This document shows positions 28,401 to 37,221 of a stretch of 64,000 nt of DNA, piece after piece. The DNA comes from Paenibacillus uliginis N3/975 (GTDB lineage Bacteria; Bacillota; Bacilli; Paenibacillales; Paenibacillaceae). Position numbers and translations under genes: made by a program. The stretch lies in contig NZ_LT840184.1 of the NCBI RefSeq assembly GCF_900177425.1, positions 4,256,263 to 4,320,262 of the forward strand. The letters are read 5' to 3'. Positions within the stretch are counted from its first letter, which is position 1. Every line of letters starts with the position of its first letter. Under the pieces are notes generated by a model. The model was not told the DNA's origin and did no database searches. It was given only the letters and a program-made list of their open reading frames with translations.

Positions 28401-29783
28401 ATACGCCGACCACCTTGTCTGAATATCGCCGTCAATGGCATATTCCGGAATATTGGAATCGCTGCCGCTGGCCCGATACCCCGCGACCGTCAGCGGGGTT
28501 GCTGAATCTCCGCTAAGAGCCGGTGTGGATACGATCACCTCATTGCTCGGCACAGAGGCCAGCTCAGTCGTCGTGTGCGCTCTTATGGTAAAAGCATATT
28601 CAGTGCTTGGCTCCAGATTGAACACAAGCGCGCTATATAGACCGCCATTCGCATCATAAGTGAAAGAACTTACGGAAACCGCAGGGCTGTCGCCGTTGTA
28701 GATCACATATTGGCTAACATCCGAGCTTGGCAACGGATTCCACTGCAGCTTGACAGTTGTGCTCGTCGTCTCCATGACGTGAACATGGAATGGCGGTTCC
28801 GGCGCAACCGCCTCCTCAGTTGTCACTTGAACTGCTGCACTGTCTTCGGATATCAGACCATTGCTTCCCACCGACCTGACCGTAAAGGAGTAAGCCGTCT
28901 CCGGAGTCAAATTGCGCGCCGTGGCGCTCCAGGTGTCCGTATCGGAATCGAAAACCGGACTCGTAGCATCTTCAACCTGAGCCCCGTTATTGAACAGCTG
29001 GTACGATTGTACCTCTTCACTCGGCGAAGGATTCCATCGCAAGGTCACGGTTGAACTCGTTTTCTCGGTCATGCTCAGGCCGGACGGAGCTTCCGGCACT
29101 TCCACAGGCGTAGCGTCGTACACCGCGAAATTATCATAATCCACATTCGTCCGCAGCGCGAACAACCCCGGGTATCCCGATGTCAGCGGATTATTGCTGT
29201 CGACAACGTCAAGCAGCAGTACGTCGTCTACATAAAGCCGAATCCGGCTGCCGACGATTTCACCCCTCAGCTTGTAGACTTTATTCGTATTGAAACTTGT
29301 CGGCGCACTCATCGCCAAATACGATGTCGTATTGTTATAGCGCTTGCGAATATGGAACTTGGCGGAAGCTGTGCCGCCGCTTTTCTTGTAACCGATTTCA
29401 TAATAGTTGTCGGCATCCGCATACTTCAGTAACAGCCCGGGAACGGCAGGAGTCAAACCGCCCCAAGAGTCAAGACTTATATCCGCCTCAACACTGTAAT
29501 CGTCCGGCAAGTCATCCCTTTTGTAATAAGCATACTGCTTGTCACTCGAATTAAAATTTCTGTAAACGTGATTCCCATCATCCGTCTGAACAACCGAGTA
29601 TGGGGCTGAGACGGTATCGAGAACAAACTCATCCGGAGCGCCGTTCTCGAAATCCTCGAATACGATTCGGTTGGCAGACTCCGCATCGGCTTCGGCCTGT
29701 ACGCGGCTCGAGCCCATCAAACCCGTGAACAGCATACTCAGGATTAATAATAACGCTGTAGATCTTTTGGTAAGACTAGTCAT
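25470..29783 (-). CDS. secreted multidomain protein with beta-helix core; candidate polysaccharide lyase or hydrolase
   Basis: This 1437-residue protein has a Sec signal peptide ending near residue 31 (VQAEA). The visible order is: a LamG/concanavalin-like sandwich (about 40-225), two fibronectin-III domains (about 229-320 and 322-415) and an F5/8-type carbohydrate-binding module (about 420-545). A pectate-lyase-3-like right-handed beta-helix follows (about 600-1030), recognisable by repeated 'I-x-N-N-x-I' turns, then a DNRLRE-type domain (about 1045-1190), a Big-2-like domain (about 1195-1285) and a second F5/8-type module to the end. The start NVLDFGADPADNGIDDAQAI is typical of beta-helix glycosidases and lyases. 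It probably cuts a polysaccharide outside the cell, producing oligosaccharides for the importer. The catalytic residues and family cannot be named. Confidence 0.85.
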   Translation of the reverse strand: MTSLTKRSTALLLILSMLFTGLMGSSRVQAEADAESANRIVFEDFENGAPDEFVLDTVSAPYSVVQTDDGNHVYRNFNSSDKQYAYYKRDDLPDDYSVEADISLDSWGGLTPAVPGLLLKYADADNYYEIGYKKSGGTASAKFHIRKRYNNTTSYLAMSAPTSFNTNKVYKLRGEIVGSRIRLYVDDVLLLDVVDSNNPLTSGYPGLFALRTNVDYDNFAVYDATPVEVPEAPSGLSMTEKTSSTVTLRWNPSPSEEVQSYQLFNNGAQVEDATSPVFDSDTDTWSATARNLTPETAYSFTVRSVGSNGLISEDSAAVQVTTEEAVAPEPPFHVHVMETTSTTVKLQWNPLPSSDVSQYVIYNGDSPAVSVSSFTYDANGGLYSALVFNLEPSTEYAFTIRAHTTTELASVPSNEVIVSTPALSGDSATPLTVAGYRASGSDSNIPEYAIDGDIQTRWSAYDDGQWIELDLGSEQLVSYLGVAFYRGDNRRKTIDIEVSNDQTNWTRVYSGDSSGTTIQVEAFGFEAVTARYVRVVGRGASEWTSVTEIQVYPPHVDGFILSDVEIPPTGPDPDSPIPTKAGLYYADGTPHVPHEAQTVTGSTYNVLDFGADPADNGIDDAQAIRAALAAAALGDEVYIPNGHYQLTSTDKDGVTHFIMKSGVQVRGESQDGVLLVSDHANEQEEYATVEGIVFRMAGQNNIKISNMTITSSWDLNYSTNTSVANPDRGGPKQVIMITSASGKPSYNIMLDGLTIEKFQRTGVVITNSHDVIVENSLFRNATDLAEGGNGYGVSIEGKSKESRLGREDDSRFNVVRNNEFIGPYLRHGTLAHSYTHNNLIENNYYLNSALDAIDFHGEDEYMNEVSGNHIVGGGEAAVGVGNPGATHDAAGPGNYIHNNLIENVKRYGVQVYLGSPDTIIENNTITGFTNAGSQGIRLKNAPGTIVKGNQIVNNTASDFWGIIAMKDDGDPTNAGNGAGIPKNIVIQDNHVTGNTNGVMISHGTNIRLYGNEISGNTGTDYENQVAVSELLPATKAASVQKNAQNTPVADLLQIKGGDDSESARSYLQFDLNSIEGKLATAWLYVYGQALESPAGETGAATSLYAVDSNDWDSDTMQWNTYQSPPELGQKLSTVQLNNNGENVWYVFDATVLVQERLDGDRTISLAFAQDADQTGYLTQLYNGPDSSYRPYLRVETYPPVEFAAVAVTADRSQLVPGMTTQLHVTGTYNTGSDVSLENADISFISLTPDLVTVDNTGVVTALQAGEATLQAAVVLDGVARTGTFVLNVTNNLAITAQLSVDSTLGTNTKDRVLDGSLETRWISNGSQTPYLMLDWTTEQTINQVKLWSGHVPVMGSANWHVRDFDLQFLEDGEWKTIAEVRDNDQDAFWSQYTMLNLENPVVTTALRFHFVRPSWGNGNSNDMMARINEVFVGFVND

Positions 29784-29840
29784 TATCCATCACATCCTTT
29801 CTTTCATGTCATTTCATTTGCTCTTCTCTTGCAGTTTATT

Positions 29841-29854
29841 TGTAAGCGCTGCCA
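29841..29854 (-). promoter_or_regulatory. cre site upstream of the beta-helix gene
   Basis: TGTAAGCGCTGCCA fits the CcpA consensus core TGNAARCG and the closing CA, with one deviation in the right half. It lies about 60 bp before the start of the secreted protein gene, a place suited to catabolite repression. Confidence 0.55.
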
Positions 29855-30060
29855 ATACAACCTAACCCAAGCTTTCACTTACACCTCCCGAACATCCGAA
29901 TGTAATCATTCTGTCGCAATACATGAAGTCTCCGCGCCATTTGGAAGCGCTTAACAATAAGTATACAAGTCAGCCTGTCAGTGAAAAACAACACATTTTC
30001 GAGAAAAACTACGATATTCATAGCATCTGTTTTGTTTTGTGCTCAATGATCTGACCAGCC

Positions 30061-30798
30061 TTAACTCAGCGGCCTTTTTCTATATTCGGTAGGCTTCACT
30101 CCGCAATGCTGCCGGAACACGGCCATAAAGTGATTGGCGCCGGCATAGCCGCAAAGGTTGGCGATCTCGTATATTTTCAAATGTGTATGGGTCAACAGCT
30201 CTCTGGCTTTACTCATCCGGCAGGCCGTCACATAATCAGAATAATTTTGTCCGGTCTTCACTTTAAACAACGTGGATAAATATTGATGATTCAAATGCAC
30301 CTGCTCCGCTATGAATGGAAGTGAAACATCCTGATCCAGACAAGAGACGACCAGTTCCTTCACTCTTCGAATCGTCAGATCTTCATGGGCCGCTTCGGCG
30401 TTAGGCGTCTCTACCGCCCGCTCGCGGTCCAGCCGCGCTTTCAAATTCAATAGAAAATGGGTAAGCTCAATCCGGTCCACCGGCTTCAGGATGTAATCCG
30501 ACGCATTGTGACGCATCGCCGCCTTGGCATAAGTGAAATCTTCATGCCCGCTGATGATTAATACGGGAAGGTCGGGATACAGCCCCCGGACATGCCGCAA
30601 TAACTCGATTCCGTTCATCTGGGGCATACGGATATCCGTAATCAGCAAATCTACCGATTGCATTCTGAGAAGCTCCAGCGCAGCGAAACCGTGCTCCGCT
30701 TCCGCGGTTACCCTATAACTGCCGATCACTTCCTCGATCATTATCTTTAACCCTTCCTGAATTTTCTTCTCGTCTTCTACCAGCATCACATTGTACAT
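30061..30798 (-). CDS. YesN-type AraC response regulator, compact form
   Basis: This 245-residue regulator joins a receiver domain directly to an AraC helix-turn-helix pair (about 145-245). The phospho-acceptor Asp is in DLLITDIRMP near residue 55 and the KP motif near residue 105. The long middle region of the mannoside-locus regulator is missing. The ATG at 30798 follows GGGGGG at good spacing and overlaps the kinase stop by 13 bases, so translation is coupled. It probably activates the secreted beta-helix gene and the importer located immediately downstream. Confidence 0.9.
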   Translation of the reverse strand: MYNVMLVEDEKKIQEGLKIMIEEVIGSYRVTAEAEHGFAALELLRMQSVDLLITDIRMPQMNGIELLRHVRGLYPDLPVLIISGHEDFTYAKAAMRHNASDYILKPVDRIELTHFLLNLKARLDRERAVETPNAEAAHEDLTIRRVKELVVSCLDQDVSLPFIAEQVHLNHQYLSTLFKVKTGQNYSDYVTACRMSKARELLTHTHLKIYEIANLCGYAGANHFMAVFRQHCGVKPTEYRKRPLS

Positions 30799-32564
30799 TC
30801 CAATTCCCCCCATTCTAATGGCAGCCGGATTCTCCATAGTGTTCCGGAAGCCTCATCGCTCTCCACGCTTAAGCCGTATTCCACGCCATAAAGCAGTTGA
30901 ATGCGATGGTGAATATTTTTGATGGCATAGCCTTTAAGCGCATCTCCAAACTTTGGACGGCTGCCGTCCCGCTCCGGCTTGCACAACATCTGCTCACGAA
31001 CCTCCAATAAACGTTGCGGCGGCATCCCCAACCCATTATCCTGTACAGTCAGGAGCAAATCCTGATCCAGCACGGATGCCCTGATCGTTATCGTTAATCC
31101 GCTATTCCCCATTCCGTGCTCCAATGCATTCTCAACCAGCGGCTGAAGCAGCAGCTTTGGTACAAGACAAGATTCGAAGGACGGATCCACATACATTTCC
31201 GAACTCAGCTTCTCGCCATGCCTGGATAACTGAATTTGCAAATAAGCGTTAACGAACCGTATCTCCTCCTTCAATTGCACCGGTCGTTCCTGCTTGTCAA
31301 CCGTGTATCTCAGCATTTTGCCCAAGCTGGCAACAATGTCGCTGATTTCGAGATTTCTCTCCTTCAGCGCCTGCATGCTTACCAATTCCAACGTGTTGTA
31401 CAGAAAATGCGGATTAATCTGGCTTTGCAGAGCCGACAGCTCGGCTTCGCGTTCGCGCAGTTTCGTTTCATATACCTCCTTGACCAGCCGCTCCACTTCC
31501 GTCACCATCAGATTGAAACCCTGGGCCAATTGCCCGATTTCATCGCGATTCATCAAGCTCAAATCTGCCCGTTCGCTGAAAGCCCCGTCCTTTACCCGCC
31601 GCATGCGCGACTGAAGATAACGGATCGGCCTGACCAGCCGCTCTGACGTAAAGATCGCAAGCAAATAGGCAATGATAAGCGATATGACTGAAATGAGGAT
31701 CGTAAATCCGACGATTTCCTTGCCGCCCCGTTGCAAATCGGCCATCGGGATAAGTCCGTGAATATTCACTTTCGTTGATTTGGAGTGCATGGTTGTGTAC
31801 AGATAAGTCTGGCCGTTCCAATCTATCGTTCCGTCCCCCGGACCGGTATCCGGGAAATTAACCAGTTCATCCGGAAATAACAGCTCGCCGTTATCCTTTG
31901 TCAAGTAAAACTGGCTGTTGTCGCTGAGCCATACTTCTGACAATAACGCTTCGAGCTCCTTCATGTTAAAATCAATTTTGACAACCCCGATGCTTTGGCC
32001 CGTTGCAGGGTGATTCAATGCTCTGGCAGCGGAAATAACCCGCTCCGATCGTTTGTAATAAGTCGTCTCGTGAGGTTCGATAATGACAAGCCTTCCTTCC
32101 GCATCCAGCACCTCCTGCATCCAGCTATTCCCTTTCTCGTTCCAATAACGCTGCGTCAGTTTTTCTTCGACGCTATACATAATGCCGTCGCGGGTGAAAA
32201 AGATCATTCGTTCAATTCCGGGCTGATCCAATGTAAGCGAAGCCGCTATTCTTGCCATTTTGGTAATTTCCGCCGACGGAATAAGCTTCTCTTCGCCTGG
32301 TTCTTCATAATTGTGCTTCTCCAAAATACGCAGCACGTCTTCGTTATACAAGGGAGCCACAGTTATTCTGTCCGCGTCTTTTATCGTATTTTCCAAATTA
32401 ATTTTCACTTGATTCATAATTTGCATGGAGTACGCCCTGGAGTTTTTTTCGGTTTCCTCCGCAAATTTATTGTAAGTGCTGATTCCGCTTATCAGGAATG
32501 GAATGGTGATAAGCAGAACGAACAGGGTTATAAATTTGGCTCGTATCGAAATATACCGCTTCAT
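30786..32564 (-). CDS. YesM-type sensor histidine kinase of the island
   Basis: This 592-residue kinase has an N-terminal helix (about 10-30), an extracellular sensor of about 240 residues and a second helix. A HAMP domain, INPHFLYNTLELVSM with the phospho-acceptor His near residue 390, and a HATPase with QDNGLGMPP near residue 510 follow. The ATG at 32564 is preceded by AGGAGG; the frame runs 47 codons further upstream without a ribosome site. A well-matched cre sequence lies 24 bp before the start. Its likely signal is a sugar or fragment released by the beta-helix enzyme. Confidence 0.92.
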   Translation of the reverse strand: MKRYISIRAKFITLFVLLITIPFLISGISTYNKFAEETEKNSRAYSMQIMNQVKINLENTIKDADRITVAPLYNEDVLRILEKHNYEEPGEEKLIPSAEITKMARIAASLTLDQPGIERMIFFTRDGIMYSVEEKLTQRYWNEKGNSWMQEVLDAEGRLVIIEPHETTYYKRSERVISAARALNHPATGQSIGVVKIDFNMKELEALLSEVWLSDNSQFYLTKDNGELLFPDELVNFPDTGPGDGTIDWNGQTYLYTTMHSKSTKVNIHGLIPMADLQRGGKEIVGFTILISVISLIIAYLLAIFTSERLVRPIRYLQSRMRRVKDGAFSERADLSLMNRDEIGQLAQGFNLMVTEVERLVKEVYETKLREREAELSALQSQINPHFLYNTLELVSMQALKERNLEISDIVASLGKMLRYTVDKQERPVQLKEEIRFVNAYLQIQLSRHGEKLSSEMYVDPSFESCLVPKLLLQPLVENALEHGMGNSGLTITIRASVLDQDLLLTVQDNGLGMPPQRLLEVREQMLCKPERDGSRPKFGDALKGYAIKNIHHRIQLLYGVEYGLSVESDEASGTLWRIRLPLEWGELECTM

Positions 32565-32587
32565 TTCACCGATTCCTCCTGACAGAT

Positions 32588-32601
32588 TGTAAGCGAAAAC
32601 A
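32588..32601 (-). promoter_or_regulatory. cre site upstream of the kinase gene
   Basis: TGTAAGCGAAAACA agrees with every fixed position of TGNAARCGNWWNCA. It sits 24 bp before the kinase start, next to the ribosome site, where bound CcpA would block transcription of the whole two-component unit. Confidence 0.65.
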
Positions 32602-32752
32602 TATACTATCACATGGTAAAAAAGGCCGCTCATCCGGTAGAATGTTTGTTTTCCAACAAACTTCCGATACGAGGCGACCTTATGAAAAAGTCTACCATGT
32701 TCCAATTATTTCTTCAATTGAATTTGGCCGTTATCTTGCTGGCGGATACGCG

Positions 32753-34108
32753 CTATACAGTCTGCCCGCTGCGAAGCAGCGCGCCGTTATGAATTAGCCG
32801 CTCCTGCAGCTGTCCAATGTCGATTTTTCCCGGTGATATACCCTGCTCCCATGCAATTGCTGCCGCCGTACCCGCAGCCTGTCCTGTCGCCATGCAGCTA
32901 GGTGTCAGACGCGTCGTTGCCAGCGCCTCATGCGTCGTCGAGATGCAGCGGCCTGCCACGAGCAGATTGTCAATCCGCTTCGGCAGCAAACAGCGGTAAG
33001 GAATATCGTATGCCCCGTCTCCCTGGACCCATGCGGCCTGTACGCCCTTGCCGGACGGATCGTGAATGTCGATGGGATAGCCGCTTCGTGCAATGCAATC
33101 GTCGAACGCGCGTCCATCCACAACATCCTGTACCTGGAGTGAATAGCAGCCGTCTATTCTGCGGCTCTCGCGTATGCCGATTTGCGCTCCGACCGAAGAG
33201 ATGGAAGCGTTCTCGAAGCCTGGCAAGCAGCGGGCCATGAAATCCGCGACCATGCGCACCTGCTTCCTGCCCTGCACCTCTCCTTCCGTCAAATCCTCCA
33301 GTTCAGTTCCGTCCAGCCCTTGAACACGAGTCGTATTGACAAGCACCTCGTCCGGTCCCGGACCTGTGAAGAACAGGACCTGGTCTCTGTTAATGGGCAG
33401 GTCAGCCTCCTTCCAATGCTTGAAGTAACCCAATACGCCGGACAATGGCAGTTCCTCCAGCTCATCGAAAGGTGTCTTCTTGTAAAACTCGTCCGGATGC
33501 TCGATCATATACCGTTTCACCTTCGCCAGATTAACGCCTCTCATTCGGAACTTCATCGTCATCGGCTGCGTCAAATTGTCGCTGTCGCGTCCCTGCAAGC
33601 ACGGCGCGCCTGACAGATAGGCCAGATCGGCGTCCCCTGTCGCATCGATGAACTGCTTCGCCGAAATTTCGTACTTCCCGGACTTGGTAGCCAATCGTAC
33701 CGTTTCAATGAGGCCGTCCCTGGTCTGCACTTCGTCCATGAAGCTGTGCAGCAGCACCTTCACGCCCGCCTCGCGCAGCATATCGATGGTTAACACCTTA
33801 TACACTTCAGGATCATAAGGGGTGATCGTCTTTACAAAGCCTACCGTATCGCGAACGTGACCGGGCGAAGCTCCCTCGGCCATCAAGCGGTCTACAATTT
33901 CCTGCGCCGTTCCGGCAATGACCTGCTTGCCATCCATCGTGTGAAAGGTCATCCATGGATAGACCAGAGCTGCAGTTGACATGCCCCCAAGAAAACCGTA
34001 TCGTTCAATCAGCAGCGTTCGCGCCCCGCTTCTTCCAGCTGCCAGCGCCGCATTGATCCCCGCCGGCCCTCCGCCGCATACTACAATATCCGTCTCTATT
34101 TTTCTCAT
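32753..34108 (-). CDS. FAD-dependent oxidoreductase
   Basis: This 451-residue protein begins with a Rossmann dinucleotide motif, VVCGGGPAGINAALAAG, followed by LLIERYGFLGGMST, typical of the FAD_oxidored (PF12831-like) family often found in sugar-acid and pectin clusters. A second FAD contact, LLVAGRCISTTHEALATTR, lies near residue 385. There is no signal peptide. The ATG at 34108 follows GAGGGG. The gene is divergent from the LacI regulator, sharing a 155-bp promoter region with it, so LacI control is likely. A role in oxidising an imported uronic acid or sugar derivative is plausible, but the substrate is unknown. Confidence 0.85.
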   Translation of the reverse strand: MRKIETDIVVCGGGPAGINAALAAGRSGARTLLIERYGFLGGMSTAALVYPWMTFHTMDGKQVIAGTAQEIVDRLMAEGASPGHVRDTVGFVKTITPYDPEVYKVLTIDMLREAGVKVLLHSFMDEVQTRDGLIETVRLATKSGKYEISAKQFIDATGDADLAYLSGAPCLQGRDSDNLTQPMTMKFRMRGVNLAKVKRYMIEHPDEFYKKTPFDELEELPLSGVLGYFKHWKEADLPINRDQVLFFTGPGPDEVLVNTTRVQGLDGTELEDLTEGEVQGRKQVRMVADFMARCLPGFENASISSVGAQIGIRESRRIDGCYSLQVQDVVDGRAFDDCIARSGYPIDIHDPSGKGVQAAWVQGDGAYDIPYRCLLPKRIDNLLVAGRCISTTHEALATTRLTPSCMATGQAAGTAAAIAWEQGISPGKIDIGQLQERLIHNGALLRSGQTV

Positions 34109-34263
34109 GCTTAACCCCTCCTCTGAAAGTATTTTCATTATAGGAGCTGGGGGACTTCTAAAGTAGTTGAACTTTAGTTTAAAATAGAGCTGTCAAGTGT
34201 TAGCGTGGACGATAGCTTTACGTTCGCATCCCCTAACCACACGGAGAAAAAAGGAAGGCGGTT

Positions 34264-35292
34264 TTGAAATTGGGAACTCGTAAATCGATTACTCTGCACG
34301 ATCTTTCCAAAGAACTTGGTCTTTCGATTCAGACCATATCCAAAGCGCTGAGCGGACGAGCCGGCATGTCCGAGGAAACGCGGAGCCGCATTATCCGAAC
34401 AGCCTTCGTACGCGGCTATTTGACTGTATCTCAGGCACGTGAGATGGTCAGCCGTGGCATCGCGCCCTATCCTACCTTCCAATTTCGATTTGTATTGATA
34501 CAATCCCGGCAATCTATGAATTACAACGTATTGTTGACAGAGGGGTTAAGAGAGAGGCTCGATCAATTGGATCATCGACTGGAAAGCTATGTGCTGGATG
34601 AGGATGTGCCGGATCACGCATTCTCGGACTGGTTGGAGCAGCGCAATTTGCCGACGGCGGACGGTCTGTTCATCGCGCCCCGGCTGCTCTCGGACTCCAC
34701 GGAGCGCAAGCTATTCGAGCTGCCTTTACCCAAGGTGCTGATTAATTATCCGAGACCGCTTTCCCGGATCGACAGCGTAATCTGGGATGTGTTCGAAGCC
34801 GTCTGCATGGCCGTGGACCGGCTCGCGCAGCTTGGCCATACCCGTATTATGTACGTAGGAGATATTCACAGTCAGCGGGGGTATACAAGAAGATGGCAGG
34901 CGTTTGAGGAAATGATGGGTGAGCTTCAGTTGGATCATGACGCAGAACTGCATATAACGGACGTTTGGGACGAGTCCATGCTGATCGACAAGCTGCGCAG
35001 CAGCCAACCAACAGCAATCATTGCCGGCATCGATGAAGATATCGTAAGGCTGTACGACAGCCTCACCACCCTGGGCTATCGCATCCCGGAGGACATCTCC
35101 CTAGTCGGATTGGCCAACGGACCGGTGGCGGCGCTGCCGCAATTAAGCCGCCCCCAGCTTCTGATCAGGGAGACCGGATATAAAGCGGCTGAGAAAATGC
35201 TGTGGCGCCTCGCCAACCAGGGCGAGCCATGCGAGCATATCCGTATTGCCGGCCCTTTCCATAACGGGCAAACCATCCGGCGCTTCAGCTGA
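34264..35292 (+). CDS. LacI/GalR-family transcriptional regulator
   Basis: This 342-residue regulator has the N-terminal helix-turn-helix ITLHDLSKELGLSIQTISKA and hinge region, then a periplasmic-binding-protein-like effector domain (about 75-335). Effector-domain landmarks such as RIDSVIWDV and GYRIPEDISLVG are visible. The start is TTG with AAGGAAGG upstream. It is divergent from the FAD oxidoreductase gene, the expected arrangement for a local repressor. The effector is probably a sugar or sugar phosphate of the island pathway. The stop codon falls inside an unusually long hairpin (35269-35310). Confidence 0.93.
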   Translation: MKLGTRKSITLHDLSKELGLSIQTISKALSGRAGMSEETRSRIIRTAFVRGYLTVSQAREMVSRGIAPYPTFQFRFVLIQSRQSMNYNVLLTEGLRERLDQLDHRLESYVLDEDVPDHAFSDWLEQRNLPTADGLFIAPRLLSDSTERKLFELPLPKVLINYPRPLSRIDSVIWDVFEAVCMAVDRLAQLGHTRIMYVGDIHSQRGYTRRWQAFEEMMGELQLDHDAELHITDVWDESMLIDKLRSSQPTAIIAGIDEDIVRLYDSLTTLGYRIPEDISLVGLANGPVAALPQLSRPQLLIRETGYKAAEKMLWRLANQGEPCEHIRIAGPFHNGQTIRRFS

Positions 35293-35310
35293 GAAGCGCC
35301 GGATGGTTTG
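35269..35310. repeat. 18-bp perfect inverted repeat across the LacI stop codon
   Basis: Bases 35269-35286 pair perfectly with 35293-35310 (CAAACCATCCGGCGCTTC and its complement) around a six-base loop. The left arm encodes the last residues of the regulator and the stop lies at the loop. No T tract follows, so it is not a classical terminator. Confidence 0.85.
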
Positions 35311-35413
35311 ATGTTCGGACGAGCTGTCCTCTCTCTACAAAAAAAGCCAGCAAAGCTATTCCGGTTGTTCGATTCGCGGCTCACTGAGGTCCGCCTTTTC
35401 GGCAGTCGCGTTC

Positions 35414-36199
35414 TCAGGCTTCACCGAACAGATTCGGTTGCAGATTTGACATTAAATTATATAGATTGGTAAAGCTAGTTTGCACGCAGCCCATCGGTGC
35501 TGTTCTGCAAACATCCTGTTCTACTACGTACCACTCAACTCCGTTCTCCTCTCCCCAGCGAATAATCGGTTCGAATTCAATCGATCCTGTACCGATTTCC
35601 GCAAATGCCTGCTCACCGTCTGCGGTCATATCCTTCATATGGACAATCGGCATCCTGTCCGCATATGGTTTGAAGAATGATGCTGGCTCAAAACCGCACT
35701 TCTGAAGCCAGTATACATCTAGCTCTGCGAGAATTTCATTGTCTACAGCAGCCTCAAGCAAGTACGAAAGCGCGTCCTGCCCCTCTATCACCGTTTCAAA
35801 TTCAAAAGCATGATTGTGATAGCTGATTCGGAAGCCTTCACCCTTCAAATGCTTCGCAATACCGTTCAAATCTTTCTTCAGTTGTTTGTATCCGCCTTCA
35901 TTTCGCAGCTCAGCGGGAATACTCGGGCAAATAATATCCCGTGTGTCGAACAGCCTGGCATCCGAGACCACTTTGCCTGTGTTCGCAACAATGTCATGGA
36001 AACCAACATGCATGCCCGCGGTCTTCAATCCAACTTCGTCCAAAACCGCTTTGAGTTCCTGCGGGTCATAGCCTTGAAAGCCCGCAAACTGTACGCCGCC
36101 ATAGCCAATTTGACTTATTTTACGAAGAACTCCCGGGAAATCTGCTTGGCATTCCTCGCGAAGCGTATACAATTGAACCGCAATCTTATCCTTCAACAA
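35414..36199 (-). CDS. sugar phosphate isomerase/epimerase-like TIM barrel
   Basis: This protein of about 261 residues has the xylose-isomerase-like TIM-barrel fold of the IolE/AP-endonuclease-2 group. Landmarks are VQLYTLREEC at the start, YHNHAFEFE near residue 135, a probable metal-site ELDVYWLQKCG near 165 and HMKDMT near 195. These enzymes isomerise or epimerise sugars, keto-inositols or sugar acids using a divalent metal. The TTG at 36199 is favoured because AGGGAG lies 8 bases upstream; a GTG six codons earlier overlaps that site. It sits opposite a broken AraC gene. It may act after GH88 releases the unsaturated uronate. Confidence 0.82.
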   Translation of the reverse strand: MLKDKIAVQLYTLREECQADFPGVLRKISQIGYGGVQFAGFQGYDPQELKAVLDEVGLKTAGMHVGFHDIVANTGKVVSDARLFDTRDIICPSIPAELRNEGGYKQLKKDLNGIAKHLKGEGFRISYHNHAFEFETVIEGQDALSYLLEAAVDNEILAELDVYWLQKCGFEPASFFKPYADRMPIVHMKDMTADGEQAFAEIGTGSIEFEPIIRWGEENGVEWYVVEQDVCRTAPMGCVQTSFTNLYNLMSNLQPNLFGEA

Positions 36200-36339
36200 A
36201 CTACCATCTCCCTTCACTTAATTAATCCCCAGTATAGTGACAACTGATTTAGAAGTGAATATCCGATTCTCTGCTTGTTGACTTATTTTGCAACATTTAT
36301 GATAGTAGAAATAGTTTACTCACTTGGAGGTGGCAGCAA

Positions 36340-37183
36340 ATGATAGACGCATCGTGGATCGATTGCCTGTTGATCGGTTATTCTCATCATACTTCTCCAT
36401 TCACCGGCTCCTTGCAAAAGGGCACAGCCGACAATCGCTTGCTCCTGCGCTTCCAGGTAAAAGGGACATGCCGTGTCGAGATTAACGATGAGACACATGT
36501 TGTGCAGCCCGGCGATCTGATCATCCGCAAGCCAGGGGGAATACTACCGGTTAGTGGTTGAGGCCGATAAAGACGCTGACGCCTCTCAGCCAATTGAGAG
36601 CGCCGATTACTACTTATCCTGCAGCGGAGCATGGGTTCAGCAGTGGTGCAGCCGGAACGATTTTCCAAGCAAGGTTCATCTGGATACGGCGGAAGACTTC
36701 TTGGCATTATGGAGAAAGCTGATCTATGAGAAGCGGAATATTCATGGGGATAATGCGGAAATGATGGACGCTTTGATCAAAGTTTTATGTCTAACTATCG
36801 AGAGGTATGTACGGAAGCAGACGGCGGCGGCCTCCAGGCCGGAGCTCAACATTCCTTACAAAATGAAGCAGTATTTGGAGAAGCATGCTACCGAGCCGCT
36901 GACGCTGACCTATATCGCCGAACGTTATGGCATCAGCGTGTCGACAGCCTCCCACTTGTTCAAGCAAGCGTTCGGGCAATCTCCAATGCGTTATGTCATC
37001 GAGATCAGGCTGTCTATTGCCTCGGAGAGAATTCTATACAGCGACATGAAACTGGAAGATATCGCCGAAGCCTCCGGGTTTCGCAGCTATCCTTATTTCT
37101 GCCGCGCCTTCCGGGCTTATTTTCACGCCAGTCCCAGTAAATACCGCGTTCGGAACCAGCTTCGTAAGGTAGAGAATCCTTAA
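36340..37183 (+). pseudogene. AraC-family regulator split by a +1 frameshift
   Basis: The first frame (36340-36561) gives a cupin-like N-terminus ending GDLIIRKPGG and then stops. The second frame, entered at the same spot, continues with YYRLVVEADKD and ends in an AraC double helix-turn-helix (about the last 100 residues). Removing one G from the GGGGG run near 36535 joins them into a single regulator of about 280 residues. An AGGAGG-type site precedes the first ATG. The break may be a genuine mutation, a sequencing error in a homopolymer or a phase-variable switch. Confidence 0.85.
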
Positions 37184-37221
37184 ATGGAACGAAGCATCTA
37201 TTATATTACCGCTGCTCCCCG

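Noticed and set aside
26712..28505. Several plus-strand frames of 80-130 codons
   Set aside because: All are antisense shadows of the 1437-residue secreted protein, whose beta-helix and Fn3 repeats explain the open frames.
29943..29958. Possible additional cre site (GGAAGCGCTTAACA)
   Set aside because: The core fits, but the right-hand CA is shifted by one base and it is far from any start, so it was not listed as a feature.
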